NCBI RefSeq assembly: GCF_900215505.1
Contig: NZ_LT907844.1
Coordinates: 1,274,501 to 1,338,500 of the forward strand
Source of the DNA: Cohaesibacter sp. ES.047
GTDB lineage: Bacteria; Pseudomonadota; Alphaproteobacteria; Rhizobiales; Cohaesibacteraceae
Direction of reading: 5' to 3'
Length of the DNA stretch: 64,000 nt
Below are positions 18,199-25,952 of the stretch, piece after piece (position 1 is the first letter of the stretch; each line of letters starts with the position of its first letter). A model generated the notes under the pieces. That model did not search any database. It was not told where the DNA came from and worked only from the letters and a program-made list of their open reading frames with translations. Made by a program: the position numbers and the translations under genes.

Positions 18199-19193
18199 TC
18201 GAGTGTCAACATGATCTTGCCGATGTGATTGGAGCTTTCCATCAACGCATGGGCCTTGACCACCTCATCGAATGGGAAGGTTTTGAAAATATAGGGCTTT
18301 ACCTCGTTTTTCGCGAGTTTTGGCCAGACCTTCTGCTTCAGTTCGGTGACGATCCCGGCCTTGATCTCGTCGGAGCGGGCGCGCAGGGTCGATCCGGTGT
18401 GGATCAGCCGTTTCATCATCAGGCGACGGAAGTCCGCTTCGGCGATGCCTCCCTTGAGAAAGGCGATCTGGACGATGCGGGCGTCTTCGGCGGCCACAAC
18501 ATAGTTCTTGGAGATATAGTCGCCGCCAACCATGTCGAGGATCACGTTAACCCCCTTGCGGTTGGTCCAGGTCTTGAGCTCGGTGACGAACTCCTGTTCG
18601 CGATAGTTGATGGCGAGATCTGCGCCAGCGTCAAGGCAGGCCTTGCATTTCTCTTCGCTGCCTGCGGTGACAGCGACCGAGGCGCCGAACAGTTTGGCGA
18701 GCTGGATGGCGGTGATGCCGATCCCCGAGGAGCCGCCATGGATCAGGAGACGCTCACCCGGCTGCAGCGCCCCGCGCTGGAACACATTGTGCCAGACCGT
18801 GATGAAGGTCTCGGGCAGGCTGGCCGCCTCGACCATGCTCCAGCCTTGCGGTACGGGCAGGAGGCTTCCTTCATGGGCAAGGCAATATTCCGCGTAGCCG
18901 CCGCCTGAGACCAGAGCCGTTGTCTTGTCACCTGGCTTGGCCCCGCTGACGGCGCTGCCCACGGCGACAATTTCCCCTGCGACCTCAAGGCCCAGAATGT
19001 CCGATGCGCCCGGGGGAGGCGGGTAGTCGCCAGCGCGCTGGATGCAGTCGGGACGGTTGACGCCTGCAGCCTCGACCTTGATCAGAACCTCATGTTCAGA
19101 AGGAACGGGGACCGGTCGGTCGACAAATTGCAGCGCTTCGGGGCCTCCGGGCTCTGGCGCCAGAACTGCTTTCATGGTGTTCGGGTTGGACAT
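18195..19193 (-). CDS. NAD(P)H:quinone oxidoreductase, PIG3-like zinc-free MDR
   Basis: A 332-aa medium-chain dehydrogenase/reductase without structural zinc ligands. The N-terminal GroES-like half contains KVEAAGVNRPDCIQRAGDYP; the Rossmann half has LIHGGSSGIGITAIQLAK (NADPH-binding) and INYREQEF. These fit the PIG3 (p53-inducible gene 3) quinone reductase branch, which makes one- or two-electron reductions of quinones with NADPH. A good ribosome site (AGGAAGAGG) precedes the ATG. The stop codon TAG is formed by the palindromic CTAG at the end of the IS481 element, and the C terminus KIMLTLD looks complete. Confidence 0.88.
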   Translation of the reverse strand: MSNPNTMKAVLAPEPGGPEALQFVDRPVPVPSEHEVLIKVEAAGVNRPDCIQRAGDYPPPPGASDILGLEVAGEIVAVGSAVSGAKPGDKTTALVSGGGYAEYCLAHEGSLLPVPQGWSMVEAASLPETFITVWHNVFQRGALQPGERLLIHGGSSGIGITAIQLAKLFGASVAVTAGSEEKCKACLDAGADLAINYREQEFVTELKTWTNRKGVNVILDMVGGDYISKNYVVAAEDARIVQIAFLKGGIAEADFRRLMMKRLIHTGSTLRARSDEIKAGIVTELKQKVWPKLAKNEVKPYIFKTFPFDEVVKAHALMESSNHIGKIMLTLD

Positions 19194-19436
19194 AGCAGCA
19201 CCTCTTCCTGTTCGATTTGCCTCTTTCTAACCCATCCGGGCGGCGGGTGAAATGGGCTCAATGGTGAAGCGGAGAAGTTGTCGAAAAGCGAGAGGCGGGC
19301 TTGCGGTGTGATCGATCAGGTCTTTTGGATGATCTTAAGTAGATCTTTTGCGATTTGTTTTGAAAGTGAGCCTTTAATTGTAGATGTCTGCTATTTTTCA
19401 TCCATTAGGGAGCTGATTTTAATCTTTTTCTTACCA

Positions 19437-19451
19437 TTAACCATTTATTAA
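19437..19451. promoter_or_regulatory. Candidate CtrA box before the sRNA candidate
   Basis: TTAACCATTTATTAA matches the CtrA consensus TTAA-N7-TTAA exactly, and the left half continues as TTAACCAT. It is centred about 30 bp before the inferred start of the structured RNA at 19475, where activating CtrA boxes overlap the -35 position. Assigned by motif only. Confidence 0.55.
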
Positions 19452-19474
19452 TAAAGTTAAGTTTAAATACTAAG

Positions 19475-19568
19475 TATCCATAGCTTATGGATTTCGAGTG
19501 GCTCCTGTCACTCTGTTTGACGCCTCCCTGTTAACTCCTGAGAGCCGCTTGTCGCGGCTCTTTTTTTA
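19475..19568 (+). ncRNA. Candidate small RNA with anti-Shine-Dalgarno motifs
   Basis: About 94 bases with no reading frame, but with three consecutive hairpins and a terminator. Hairpin 1 is ATCCATA / TATGGAT (19476-19492). Hairpin 2 is GAGTG / CACTC (19496-19513) with the loop GCTCCTGT. A linker carries CCTCCC (19523) and CTCCT (19535), and an AGAGCCGC / GCGGCTCT terminator stem is followed by seven T. The three C/T-rich motifs are complementary to GGAGG ribosome sites, the arrangement seen in alphaproteobacterial anti-SD sRNAs. An AT-rich promoter region with a CtrA box lies just upstream. Expression is inferred. Confidence 0.55.
19541..19568 (+). terminator. Terminator of the sRNA candidate
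   Basis: The stem AGAGCCGC / GCGGCTCT (19541-19561) is followed by a run of seven T. No protein gene ends upstream on this strand: the nearest gene on the left is the leftward oxidoreductase. The terminator therefore implies a non-coding transcript. Confidence 0.85.
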
Positions 19569-20032
19569 TGAATGTGTTCTGTTTACGATTTGAAGGTGGC
19601 GCTTATTGCGCATGGTTATCTATAATCATTGAATGAGAAATGCAGTTTGACTGTGCTTCCCCTTCGCAATGTGCAATGTTGACCTTGGATCTGGCGCCGC
19701 TTTTTTGGGGTGGAGTGTCAAGTGTTGAGGGATTTGCACAGCAACTGTGTACAAGATGCGGCTCTTCCGAGCGCGCCGTTCGAGCCCTTCTCTCCTTGCC
19801 GAAGGCTCCGTCAATGAGTGATGAAGTGTTAGAATATCAGATCTTTTTCTGATAGTCTGAAGAAAGGGTGCGACAGCGCGAATGTCGTCACTGACCGTCA
19901 ATCGTGCAAAGTGCGTGTGTCGCGATTGGCACAGTTTGTGCTTTATAGTCCAACAGATAACGCGTTGGCGTATTGCCTGTTTGAATATGACACACCGATC
20001 ATGGTAGGCAAGGCCAGACAGTTGGAGGTCTT
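19569..20032. other. Upstream region of rcdA
   Basis: A 464-bp stretch with only short unconvincing frames. It should contain the rcdA promoter; a TTGGAGG ribosome site lies at 20020-20028. No second CtrA box was found here. Confidence 0.4.
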
Positions 20033-20578
20033 ATGAACGACAAGCCTAGGCACAACAAAAACTCAGATCCAGTTTTCTTCGGCGCGAAACTGGCGGACTC
20101 CGATAGTTTCAAAACGCTTTTCCGCGATGGTATGGCTCTGGTTGAAGAAGCCGCCGACTATCTGGATGGCGATGGCCGCATGGAGGCGAAAAGTCTCCCC
20201 CGTGTTGCCTCTCTTGCTTATGCAACCGAATCCATGCGTCTGACGACACGTCTCATGCAGATGGCTTCCTGGTTGCTGCTGCAGCGTGCTGTCAATGAGG
20301 GCGAAATGAGCCTTGAGCAGGCCGGACAGGAGAAAAACAAGGTTCGCCTGCACGGTCTTTCTACTGCCAAGGACGGTCCCGGATGGGATGAACTGCCTCT
20401 TCGATTGAGGGAATTGATCGATCAGTCGCTGCATCTGCAAAAGCGCATTCGTCATCTCGATGATGTGATCTATTCGCGCAAGTCGCAGGAGCCGGAAACC
20501 GTGACCGAACAATCCAACCCGGTTGGCGACCAGATCGGCATGATTGCCAGTGCGTTTGCCATGAGAGCTGCGGACTAG
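20033..20578 (+). CDS. rcdA: RcdA-type ClpXP adaptor (DUF1465)
   Basis: A 181-aa helical protein of the DUF1465 family. The Caulobacter member RcdA is a proteolytic adaptor that, with CpdR, PopA and cyclic-di-GMP, delivers the master regulator CtrA to ClpXP. The conserved core (FGAKLADSDSFKTLFRDGM, then LVEEAADYLDGDGR, AYATESMRLTTRLMQMASWLL and LRELIDQSLHLQKRIRHLD) is present and the length is normal. A GGAGG site precedes the ATG. In this window it lies downstream of a candidate sRNA with a consensus CtrA box, which suggests, without proving, cell-cycle control of the locus. Confidence 0.8.
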   Translation: MNDKPRHNKNSDPVFFGAKLADSDSFKTLFRDGMALVEEAADYLDGDGRMEAKSLPRVASLAYATESMRLTTRLMQMASWLLLQRAVNEGEMSLEQAGQEKNKVRLHGLSTAKDGPGWDELPLRLRELIDQSLHLQKRIRHLDDVIYSRKSQEPETVTEQSNPVGDQIGMIASAFAMRAAD

Positions 20579-20631
20579 GCCTTTCCAAGAAAGGCACACG
20601 GCGGGCGGCGATTGGTCCGCTCTGATACATC

Positions 20632-20655
20632 AAAGGCGCTTTCGAGCGCCTTTTT
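20632..20655 (+). terminator. Shared terminator between rcdA and tetR
   Basis: The stem AAAGGCGCT / AGCGCCTTT with a UUCG tetraloop (20641-20644) is followed by TTTTTC. It lies between convergent genes and ends 7 bp from the tetR stop codon. Confidence 0.9.
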
Positions 20656-20661
20656 CTTTGC

Positions 20662-21270
20662 CTAGGGATCGGATGCGAACAGGCGGCAGGTTAGCGCAAA
20701 GGCGCGCGCCGCTCTTTTGTTGATGGCGTCGTCATTCAAGGGGGCTATGTTGCCACGGGCCAGCCGGATCTGCAGTTCGCCAAACAGCAGGGCGACATAG
20801 GTTTCTGCTGCGTCTTGTGCATCGCTGCCGAATGTGAAGTCTCCGCTTTTTTCCAGTCGTTCCATTAGCGATTTGATGAGGGGGACCACTGTATCGCGGG
20901 CCACCTCTTCGACGGCTTCCCCCAGAAGGCCGGTTTCTGATGCGTCTGTCACGGCGGCGCGGCTGATGATGATGGCTTGCTCACCGCAGGCGTAGCCCAG
21001 AAGCAAGGGTCCCAGTGTTTCAAGGGCCGACAGCGGATTGCTGCTGGCACTCAATGCGTCCTGAAGATGACGACGTACCAGTGCGCCATTTCTCTCGATG
21101 ATCGATTTGAACAGAGTTTGCTTGTTGCCATACCAGGCGTAGAGGGTCTGGTTCGAGGCTTTGGCTTTCTTGGCGATCTGCAGCATGGATGTGCTGCGAT
21201 AGCCCTTCTCGCGCAGCAGGTCGAGGGCGGCGGTTTCGATCTGCTTTTGTCTCTCTTCGCGATTGGTCAA
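20662..21270 (-). CDS. TetR family transcriptional regulator
   Basis: A TetR-type repressor with an N-terminal HTH (IETAALDLLREKGYRSTSML, then IAKKAKASNQTLYAWYGNKQTLFKSII) and a helical ligand domain with an AefR-like C terminus. The frame is open to an ATG at 21351, but that start has no ribosome site and would place the N terminus across two palindromic operators. The TTG at 21270 has AAGGG nine bases upstream and gives a normal 202-aa TetR protein, so it is preferred. It is divergent from the DUF6544 gene, which it probably controls along with itself. Ligand unknown. Confidence 0.83.
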   Translation of the reverse strand: MTNREERQKQIETAALDLLREKGYRSTSMLQIAKKAKASNQTLYAWYGNKQTLFKSIIERNGALVRRHLQDALSASSNPLSALETLGPLLLGYACGEQAIIISRAAVTDASETGLLGEAVEEVARDTVVPLIKSLMERLEKSGDFTFGSDAQDAAETYVALLFGELQIRLARGNIAPLNDDAINKRAARAFALTCRLFASDP

Positions 21271-21313
21271 AGTCGGTTGCCCTTTTGGGGATCTGTCAAA
21301 AATTTTCTCGACT

Positions 21314-21359
21314 GTACACGAATGTACTTGATCGTCAAGCTGAGTGTACATATGTGTAC
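21314..21359. promoter_or_regulatory. Two TetR operators, GTACA-N4-TGTAC
   Basis: Two perfect inverted repeats, GTACACGAATGTAC (21314-21327) and GTACATATGTGTAC (21346-21359), lie 32 bp apart centre to centre (about three helical turns) in the gap between the divergent tetR and DUF6544 genes. Their symmetry and position fit binding sites for the adjacent TetR protein. Confidence 0.8.
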
Positions 21360-21435
21360 GATGTGAGCAGACGAAATGTTTGCCTGTTTAGGCGATCACG
21401 AGTCGGTGGCAGGTCAGTTAGGGGAAATGAGTGAT

Positions 21436-22287
21436 ATGAAGATCTTGAGGAAAACCGGATATGTAGCAGCGGCGGCGATCGTAGCTCTGTCGGTCTATGG
21501 CTATGTGCAGATGAGACAAACGGAAGCGGATATTGCTGCGTTTCAGCAAACCGTGGCTGAGATTGGCGCCAAGGCACAGCCGATCTCTTTTGATCCGGAC
21601 CAGGTTGCGGAGCTGCCCGAGCCTGTGAGGCGCTATTTTGCCTTCAGCATTCGGGGACCGCTTCCGGATTACAAGGTCGTTCGGCTCAGTGAGGAAGGGG
21701 ATTTTCGCCGCCCGCTGACAGACGGGTTTGAGCCGACCACCGCCAAACAGGTGATCGCCACCACAACCCCGGCCATGGTTTTTTCTGCGACAACGCCAAT
21801 CTTCCTGGGTGCCTGGGCGCGTGCCTATGACTTCTACGCACATGGCGAGATGGAGATGAAGGCCAAGCTTCTGTCCATGATCACCGTGGTGGATGAGAAG
21901 CAGACTCCGGAGCTGGACCGGATTTCGCTCAGGCGGTGGCTTTTGGAAAGTGCGCTTTATCCTCAGGCGCTGCTTCCCGGTGGACCAGTGCGGTGGGAGC
22001 CGGTTGACGAGGACAGCGCGCGGGCCATCGTGTCAGTTGGTGACATGTCCGCGAAGATGGTGGCCCATTTTGATGCAGACGGGCGGATGACGTCGATGCA
22101 GGCGGAGGAAGATGGCGATCTGACAACGCCCTATCATGGGTCTGGTGAGCATGTGGCTCGCGGTGACTACCGGCAGGTAGGGCGTATGATGATCCCGCAC
22201 AGCTTCACCATATCCCGGGCCGCCAAGGGGGAAATCCATCCCTTCTGGATCGGCCGGATTACCGCGATGAGTTTTGATGAGAAGTAG
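21436..22287 (+). CDS. DUF6544 family membrane-anchored protein
   Basis: A 283-aa protein with an N-terminal membrane helix (about residues 8-22, VAAAAIVALSVYGYV) and an extracytoplasmic domain of the DUF6544 type (LPEPVRRYFAFSIRG, then PMV-type Trp/Tyr-rich core and ISLRRWLLESALYPQALLP). Function is not established. The ATG at 21436 is chosen because AGGGGA sits about ten bases upstream; two earlier in-frame ATGs (21427, 21376) are too close to or before that site. Being divergent from a TetR gene with double operators, it is probably induced by the TetR ligand. Confidence 0.8.
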   Translation: MKILRKTGYVAAAAIVALSVYGYVQMRQTEADIAAFQQTVAEIGAKAQPISFDPDQVAELPEPVRRYFAFSIRGPLPDYKVVRLSEEGDFRRPLTDGFEPTTAKQVIATTTPAMVFSATTPIFLGAWARAYDFYAHGEMEMKAKLLSMITVVDEKQTPELDRISLRRWLLESALYPQALLPGGPVRWEPVDEDSARAIVSVGDMSAKMVAHFDADGRMTSMQAEEDGDLTTPYHGSGEHVARGDYRQVGRMMIPHSFTISRAAKGEIHPFWIGRITAMSFDEK

Positions 22288-22326
22288 GCCGGCGAAGGCC
22301 TTAAGGTCAGCCTTGCTCTGAAGACG

Positions 22327-22361
22327 AAAAAAACCCGGTGCTTTTGAAGCGCCGGGTTTTT
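22327..22361. terminator. Bidirectional terminator between the DUF6544 gene and rpmE
   Basis: AAACCCGGTGC / GCGCCGGGTTT (one internal mismatch) with A and T runs on the two sides serves the convergent DUF6544 and rpmE genes. Confidence 0.9.
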
Positions 22362-22389
22362 GAATTGGTCTGGCAATGTCGCCTGGATC

Positions 22390-22614
22390 TTAGGAGCCCA
22401 GGAAGCCGGAGAATTTGTCCTTGAAGCGAGACACACGGCCACCACGGTCGAGCAGGTTGCCGGTGTTGCCGGTCCATGCAGGATGGGAGGTCGGATCAAT
22501 ATCGAGGTTCAGCGTGTCACCTTCGGAGCCGTAGGTCGAACGGGTGGTGAATTCGCTGCCATCGGTCATGACGACTTTGATCGTGTGATACTCAGGATGG
22601 ATATCTTTTTTCAT
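22390..22614 (-). CDS. rpmE: 50S ribosomal protein L31, zinc-independent form
   Basis: A 74-aa bL31 protein ([42 protein letters not shown]). None of the four zinc-binding cysteines of the C+ form is present, so this is a C-minus protein that does not need zinc. L31 bridges the central protuberance of the 50S and the head of the 30S. In alphaproteobacteria this form is often the only copy, next to an ABC exporter gene as here, so it need not be a zinc-starvation paralogue. Confidence 0.95.
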   Translation of the reverse strand: MKKDIHPEYHTIKVVMTDGSEFTTRSTYGSEGDTLNLDIDPTSHPAWTGNTGNLLDRGGRVSRFKDKFSGFLGS

Positions 22615-23034
22615 TTTGAACGTCCTTCGCGCTAGAGCAAGCGCTTCTCCCTAACCAAGGGCAGACCTGCTCCAAATTTGGTTTCCTGCATTCTGCCGTT
22701 CGCCTCTGTCCCGAAGCTGTCGAGCCGAGCGAAAGAATGCCCTTGGATCGCGATGCCCCCTGCTTCAGGACGGCCATTCTGTCTGATCCATAAAGTTCGG
22801 CTGCGGGCGAGTGGCCACACAGCCGTAGAAATAATTCGTTGGACCCTATACCGCAGTGCGTTGCGATATACAAGCCCGTTGCTTATCTAGAAGAAGAAAA
22901 AAGCGGCCGGGATCGAGAATTTTCCGGTGAATGTGAACGCATCGCTTTGCCAATGGGCTCGAATTGGGCCTTCAACTCCTGCCGCAGCCGTTTTTCACGG
23001 TCGAAACGCATGGCAGGACTCGTTTGGAGCAATC
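22615..23034. other. Divergent intergenic region between rpmE and the ABC exporter gene
   Basis: This 420-bp gap must contain the promoters for rpmE (leftward) and the exporter (rightward). Reading frames cross it, but none has a family signature. A TTGGAG ribosome site (23024-23029) marks the exporter start. Nothing else was recognised. Confidence 0.4.
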
Positions 23035-24807
23035 ATGACAGATACGCCAGTTCCGGCTTCCGCTCGCCTGCAACCACTCTTGCGCCTTGTGCCCTATGCC
23101 TTGCGATATCGTTCCATGGTGATCATGGCAATTGTCTCGCTTGTGGTGGCCTCGGCTGCGACCCTTTCGCTGCCGGTGCTGGTGCGCGGGCTGATTGATC
23201 AGGGGCTCAGTCAGGACAATGTGGCGCTGGTCGATCATTATACCGGCTGGCTCATTCTTGCCGTTGGTTTTCTGGCGCTGTCCAGTGCCAGTCGCTACTA
23301 TTTCGTCATCATATTGGGCGAGCGCGTCGTCAATGATCTACGCCGGGATGTGTTCGGAAAGCTGACGGCACTGTCGCCTGTCTTTTTTGACCGCACACGA
23401 AGCGGCGAAATTGTCTCGCGGCTGACCGCCGACGCCACGCAGATCAAGTCGGCGGTGGGGGCAAGTGCCTCGATGGCGCTGAGAAACTTCCTGCTGTTTG
23501 TCGGGGCTGGCGTGATGATGGTGGTGACCAGTCCACAAATGTCGCTTCTGGTGCTGGGGGCGATACCCTTTATCGTGCTGCCGCTTGTCGGGCTTGGACG
23601 CTGGGTTCGCAAGAAGCAGCGCTTTGCGCAGGATCGCCTTGCGGACAGTTCCGCCTTTGCCTCCGAGGCCATCGGGTCGATGCGCATTCTGCAGGCCTTC
23701 ACGCAGGAAGACCGGATCAAGGGATTCTTTGGTGAGAGCATCGAGGCTGCCTTTGGGGCGGCACGGTTCTCCATTCGGGCGCGGGCGGTGCTGACGGCCT
23801 TCGCCATGTTCTGCATTTTTGCGTCGATCGTCGGGGTTCTCTGGTATGCCGCGCAGGATGTTGCGGCGGGGCGCCTGTCTGCCGGAGCGCTGTCGCAGTT
23901 CCTGATCTATTCCACCATGGCGGCCGCCGGGCTTGGCGGGCTCAGCGAAGTATGGGGCGAGATTTCGCAGGCGTCCGGGTCGGCCGAACGGCTGATGGAA
24001 CTCCTGGACGAAGAGGTTGTTATCCGCACAGCTGACGCGCCCGAAGCCCTGCCTTCAGGGGTGCCGTTATCGGTCGCCTTTGACCATGTCGGTTTTCATT
24101 ATGGCAAAGACGAGGCGCAAGCGGTGCTGGAGGATCTGACCTTTTCGATTGATGAGGGGGAAACCGTCGCCATTGTCGGGCCGTCTGGTGCGGGCAAGAC
24201 AACCGTATTTCAGGTGTTGATGCGCTTCTACGATGCAACAAGCGGTGTGATCAGTCTTGGCGATATTCTGGTTGAGCGCCTGTCATTGGAAGCGTTGCGC
24301 GGATCCATGGCCTTGGTGCCGCAGGAACCGGTGATCTTTGCCATGACGGTCGCAGACAATATTGCCATGGGTCGGGACGGGGCGAGCCGGGACGAAATCA
24401 TCGCCGCAGCAAAGGCTGCGCACGCTGACGAGTTTATTGCCAGCCTGCCGGAGGGTTATGACACGACCGTGGGTGAACGCGGTGTAACGCTCTCAGGGGG
24501 GCAACGGCAGCGTTTGGCGATTGCACGGGCGATCCTCAAGGACGCACCCATTCTGTTGCTGGACGAGGCTACAAGCGCGCTTGACGCGGAAAGCGAGACC
24601 TATGTGCAGGCGGCGCTCGATGGCATGATGTCTGGTCGCACCACAATCGTCATCGCTCACCGGTTGGCGACCGTGAAGAAAGCCGACCGGATTCTCGTGC
24701 TCGATAGGGGGCGGCTGGTCGAGGAAGGGGATCACGACAGTCTTGTGGCCCAAAAAGGCCTCTATGCGCGGCTGGCGAGCCTGCAATTCGGGGATGGCGA
24801 GGAATAA
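23035..24807 (+). CDS. ABC exporter, fused membrane and ATPase domains
   Basis: A 590-aa half-transporter of the ABCB/MsbA type that works as a homodimer in the inner membrane. Six transmembrane helices fill residues 25-310, then the ATPase domain has Walker A GPSGAGKTT at about residue 382, the Q-loop VPQEPVIF, signature LSGGQRQRLAIARA at about 486, Walker B ILLLDEATSALD and the H-loop IAHRLATVKKAD. The start at 23035 has a ribosome site; the frame is open 36 codons upstream but those residues are not protein-like. It belongs to the multidrug/lipid exporter group; the substrate is unknown. Confidence 0.9.
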   Translation: MTDTPVPASARLQPLLRLVPYALRYRSMVIMAIVSLVVASAATLSLPVLVRGLIDQGLSQDNVALVDHYTGWLILAVGFLALSSASRYYFVIILGERVVNDLRRDVFGKLTALSPVFFDRTRSGEIVSRLTADATQIKSAVGASASMALRNFLLFVGAGVMMVVTSPQMSLLVLGAIPFIVLPLVGLGRWVRKKQRFAQDRLADSSAFASEAIGSMRILQAFTQEDRIKGFFGESIEAAFGAARFSIRARAVLTAFAMFCIFASIVGVLWYAAQDVAAGRLSAGALSQFLIYSTMAAAGLGGLSEVWGEISQASGSAERLMELLDEEVVIRTADAPEALPSGVPLSVAFDHVGFHYGKDEAQAVLEDLTFSIDEGETVAIVGPSGAGKTTVFQVLMRFYDATSGVISLGDILVERLSLEALRGSMALVPQEPVIFAMTVADNIAMGRDGASRDEIIAAAKAAHADEFIASLPEGYDTTVGERGVTLSGGQRQRLAIARAILKDAPILLLDEATSALDAESETYVQAALDGMMSGRTTIVIAHRLATVKKADRILVLDRGRLVEEGDHDSLVAQKGLYARLASLQFGDGEE

Positions 24808-24829
24808 TGCTCGTGATGCGCGGATTGCA

Positions 24830-25858
24830 TCAGCGCTGGGTTAGCTTGAGCTCGATGCGGCGGTTCTTGCGCCACGCGTCGGGATCGTCACCTTCTTCGA
24901 GCGGTTGATATTCGCCGAAGCCCGCTGCCACAAGGCGGTTTGGCGGCACGCCCTTTGAAATGAGATATTTGACGACCGAGATGGCGCGGGCTGCCGACAG
25001 CTCCCAGTTGGAGGGGAAGCGGGCGCTGTTGATGGGGCGGTTGTCCGTGTGACCATCAATGCGCAGCACCCAGTCGATTTCTTCGGGGATGTCGTTGCTA
25101 AGTTCGAGGATCGCTTCTGCAAGGCGATCCAGCTCCTGTTCGCCTTCGGCCTTCATGCGTTCGCCGCCCGACGGGAACAGCACTTCGGACTGGAAGACAA
25201 AGCGGTCGCCGACAACGCGAATATCGGAGCGCTGAGAGAGGATTTCCCGCAAGCGGCCAAAAAAGTCCGAACGATAGCGGGACAATTCCTGCACCCGCTG
25301 GGCGAGGGCGACATTCAGGCGCTTGCCAAGGCTTGCGATCTTTGTCTGGCTTTCCCGATCTCGTTTTTCTGAAGCCTCAAGGGCGTCTTCAAGGGCGCCG
25401 ATCTGGCGCCGCAAAGCGGAAATCTGCTGATTGAGCAGTTCAACCTGAGCCAGAGCCCGTTGTGAGATGGTCTTTTCATTTTCGAGATTGCGCGTCAGGC
25501 TGGCGATCTGGCCTCCGGCGCTGTCCTTGTCGCCAGCCTGTTCTTCGAGCTGAATGAGCAGGCGGTCGCGGGAGGATTCGGCGGCGGACAGATCGGCTTG
25601 TAGGCTGGCAAATGAGGTTTCCAGATCTTGCTTTCCAGCGCGTTCAAGCGCCAGCAGTTCGGTGAGCTCGGCAATCTGGCTGTTGAGCTTGTTGAGGACC
25701 GTGTCCTTGCCGGAGATTTCCTGCGTGAGGAAGAATTGCGCGACCATGAAAACAGTGAGCAGGAATATCAGGACCAGCAGCAAAGTGGCCATGGCATCGA
25801 CAAAGCCCGGCCAGTAGTCGGCTTTCGGTTCACTGCGTCGATTGCGGGACAGACCCAT
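24830..25858 (-). CDS. MotB/OmpA-like peptidoglycan-binding motor partner
   Basis: A 342-aa protein with one N-terminal membrane helix (about residues 20-45, WPGFVDAMATLLLVLIFLLTVFMVAQFF). The Asp of FVDAMATLL is at the position of the proton-binding Asp of MotB. A long coiled coil follows (about 50-190), then a C-terminal OmpA/MotB peptidoglycan-binding domain (DWVLRIDGHTDNRPI, FPSNWELSAARAISVVKYLI, GFGEYQPL). It lies 94 bp downstream of a MotA/TolQ/ExbB-like gene on the same strand. Together they look like a stator-type ion-driven complex spanning inner membrane and cell wall. No flagellar genes are near. Its cellular role is unknown. Confidence 0.85.
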   Translation of the reverse strand: MGLSRNRRSEPKADYWPGFVDAMATLLLVLIFLLTVFMVAQFFLTQEISGKDTVLNKLNSQIAELTELLALERAGKQDLETSFASLQADLSAAESSRDRLLIQLEEQAGDKDSAGGQIASLTRNLENEKTISQRALAQVELLNQQISALRRQIGALEDALEASEKRDRESQTKIASLGKRLNVALAQRVQELSRYRSDFFGRLREILSQRSDIRVVGDRFVFQSEVLFPSGGERMKAEGEQELDRLAEAILELSNDIPEEIDWVLRIDGHTDNRPINSARFPSNWELSAARAISVVKYLISKGVPPNRLVAAGFGEYQPLEEGDDPDAWRKNRRIELKLTQR

Positions 25859-25952
25859 CTGGCTTCCTCATCCTTTACTCGCGCTGACCTGTCACCTTTA
25901 AAGTGCAAGGGCGGTGCGCGATGTCTCTCATGCTGGTCTCAATGCTCGGGCG

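Noticed and set aside
19640-19852. 70-codon reading frame between the sRNA candidate and rcdA
   Set aside because: It has no ribosome site and no recognisable composition or motif of a protein.
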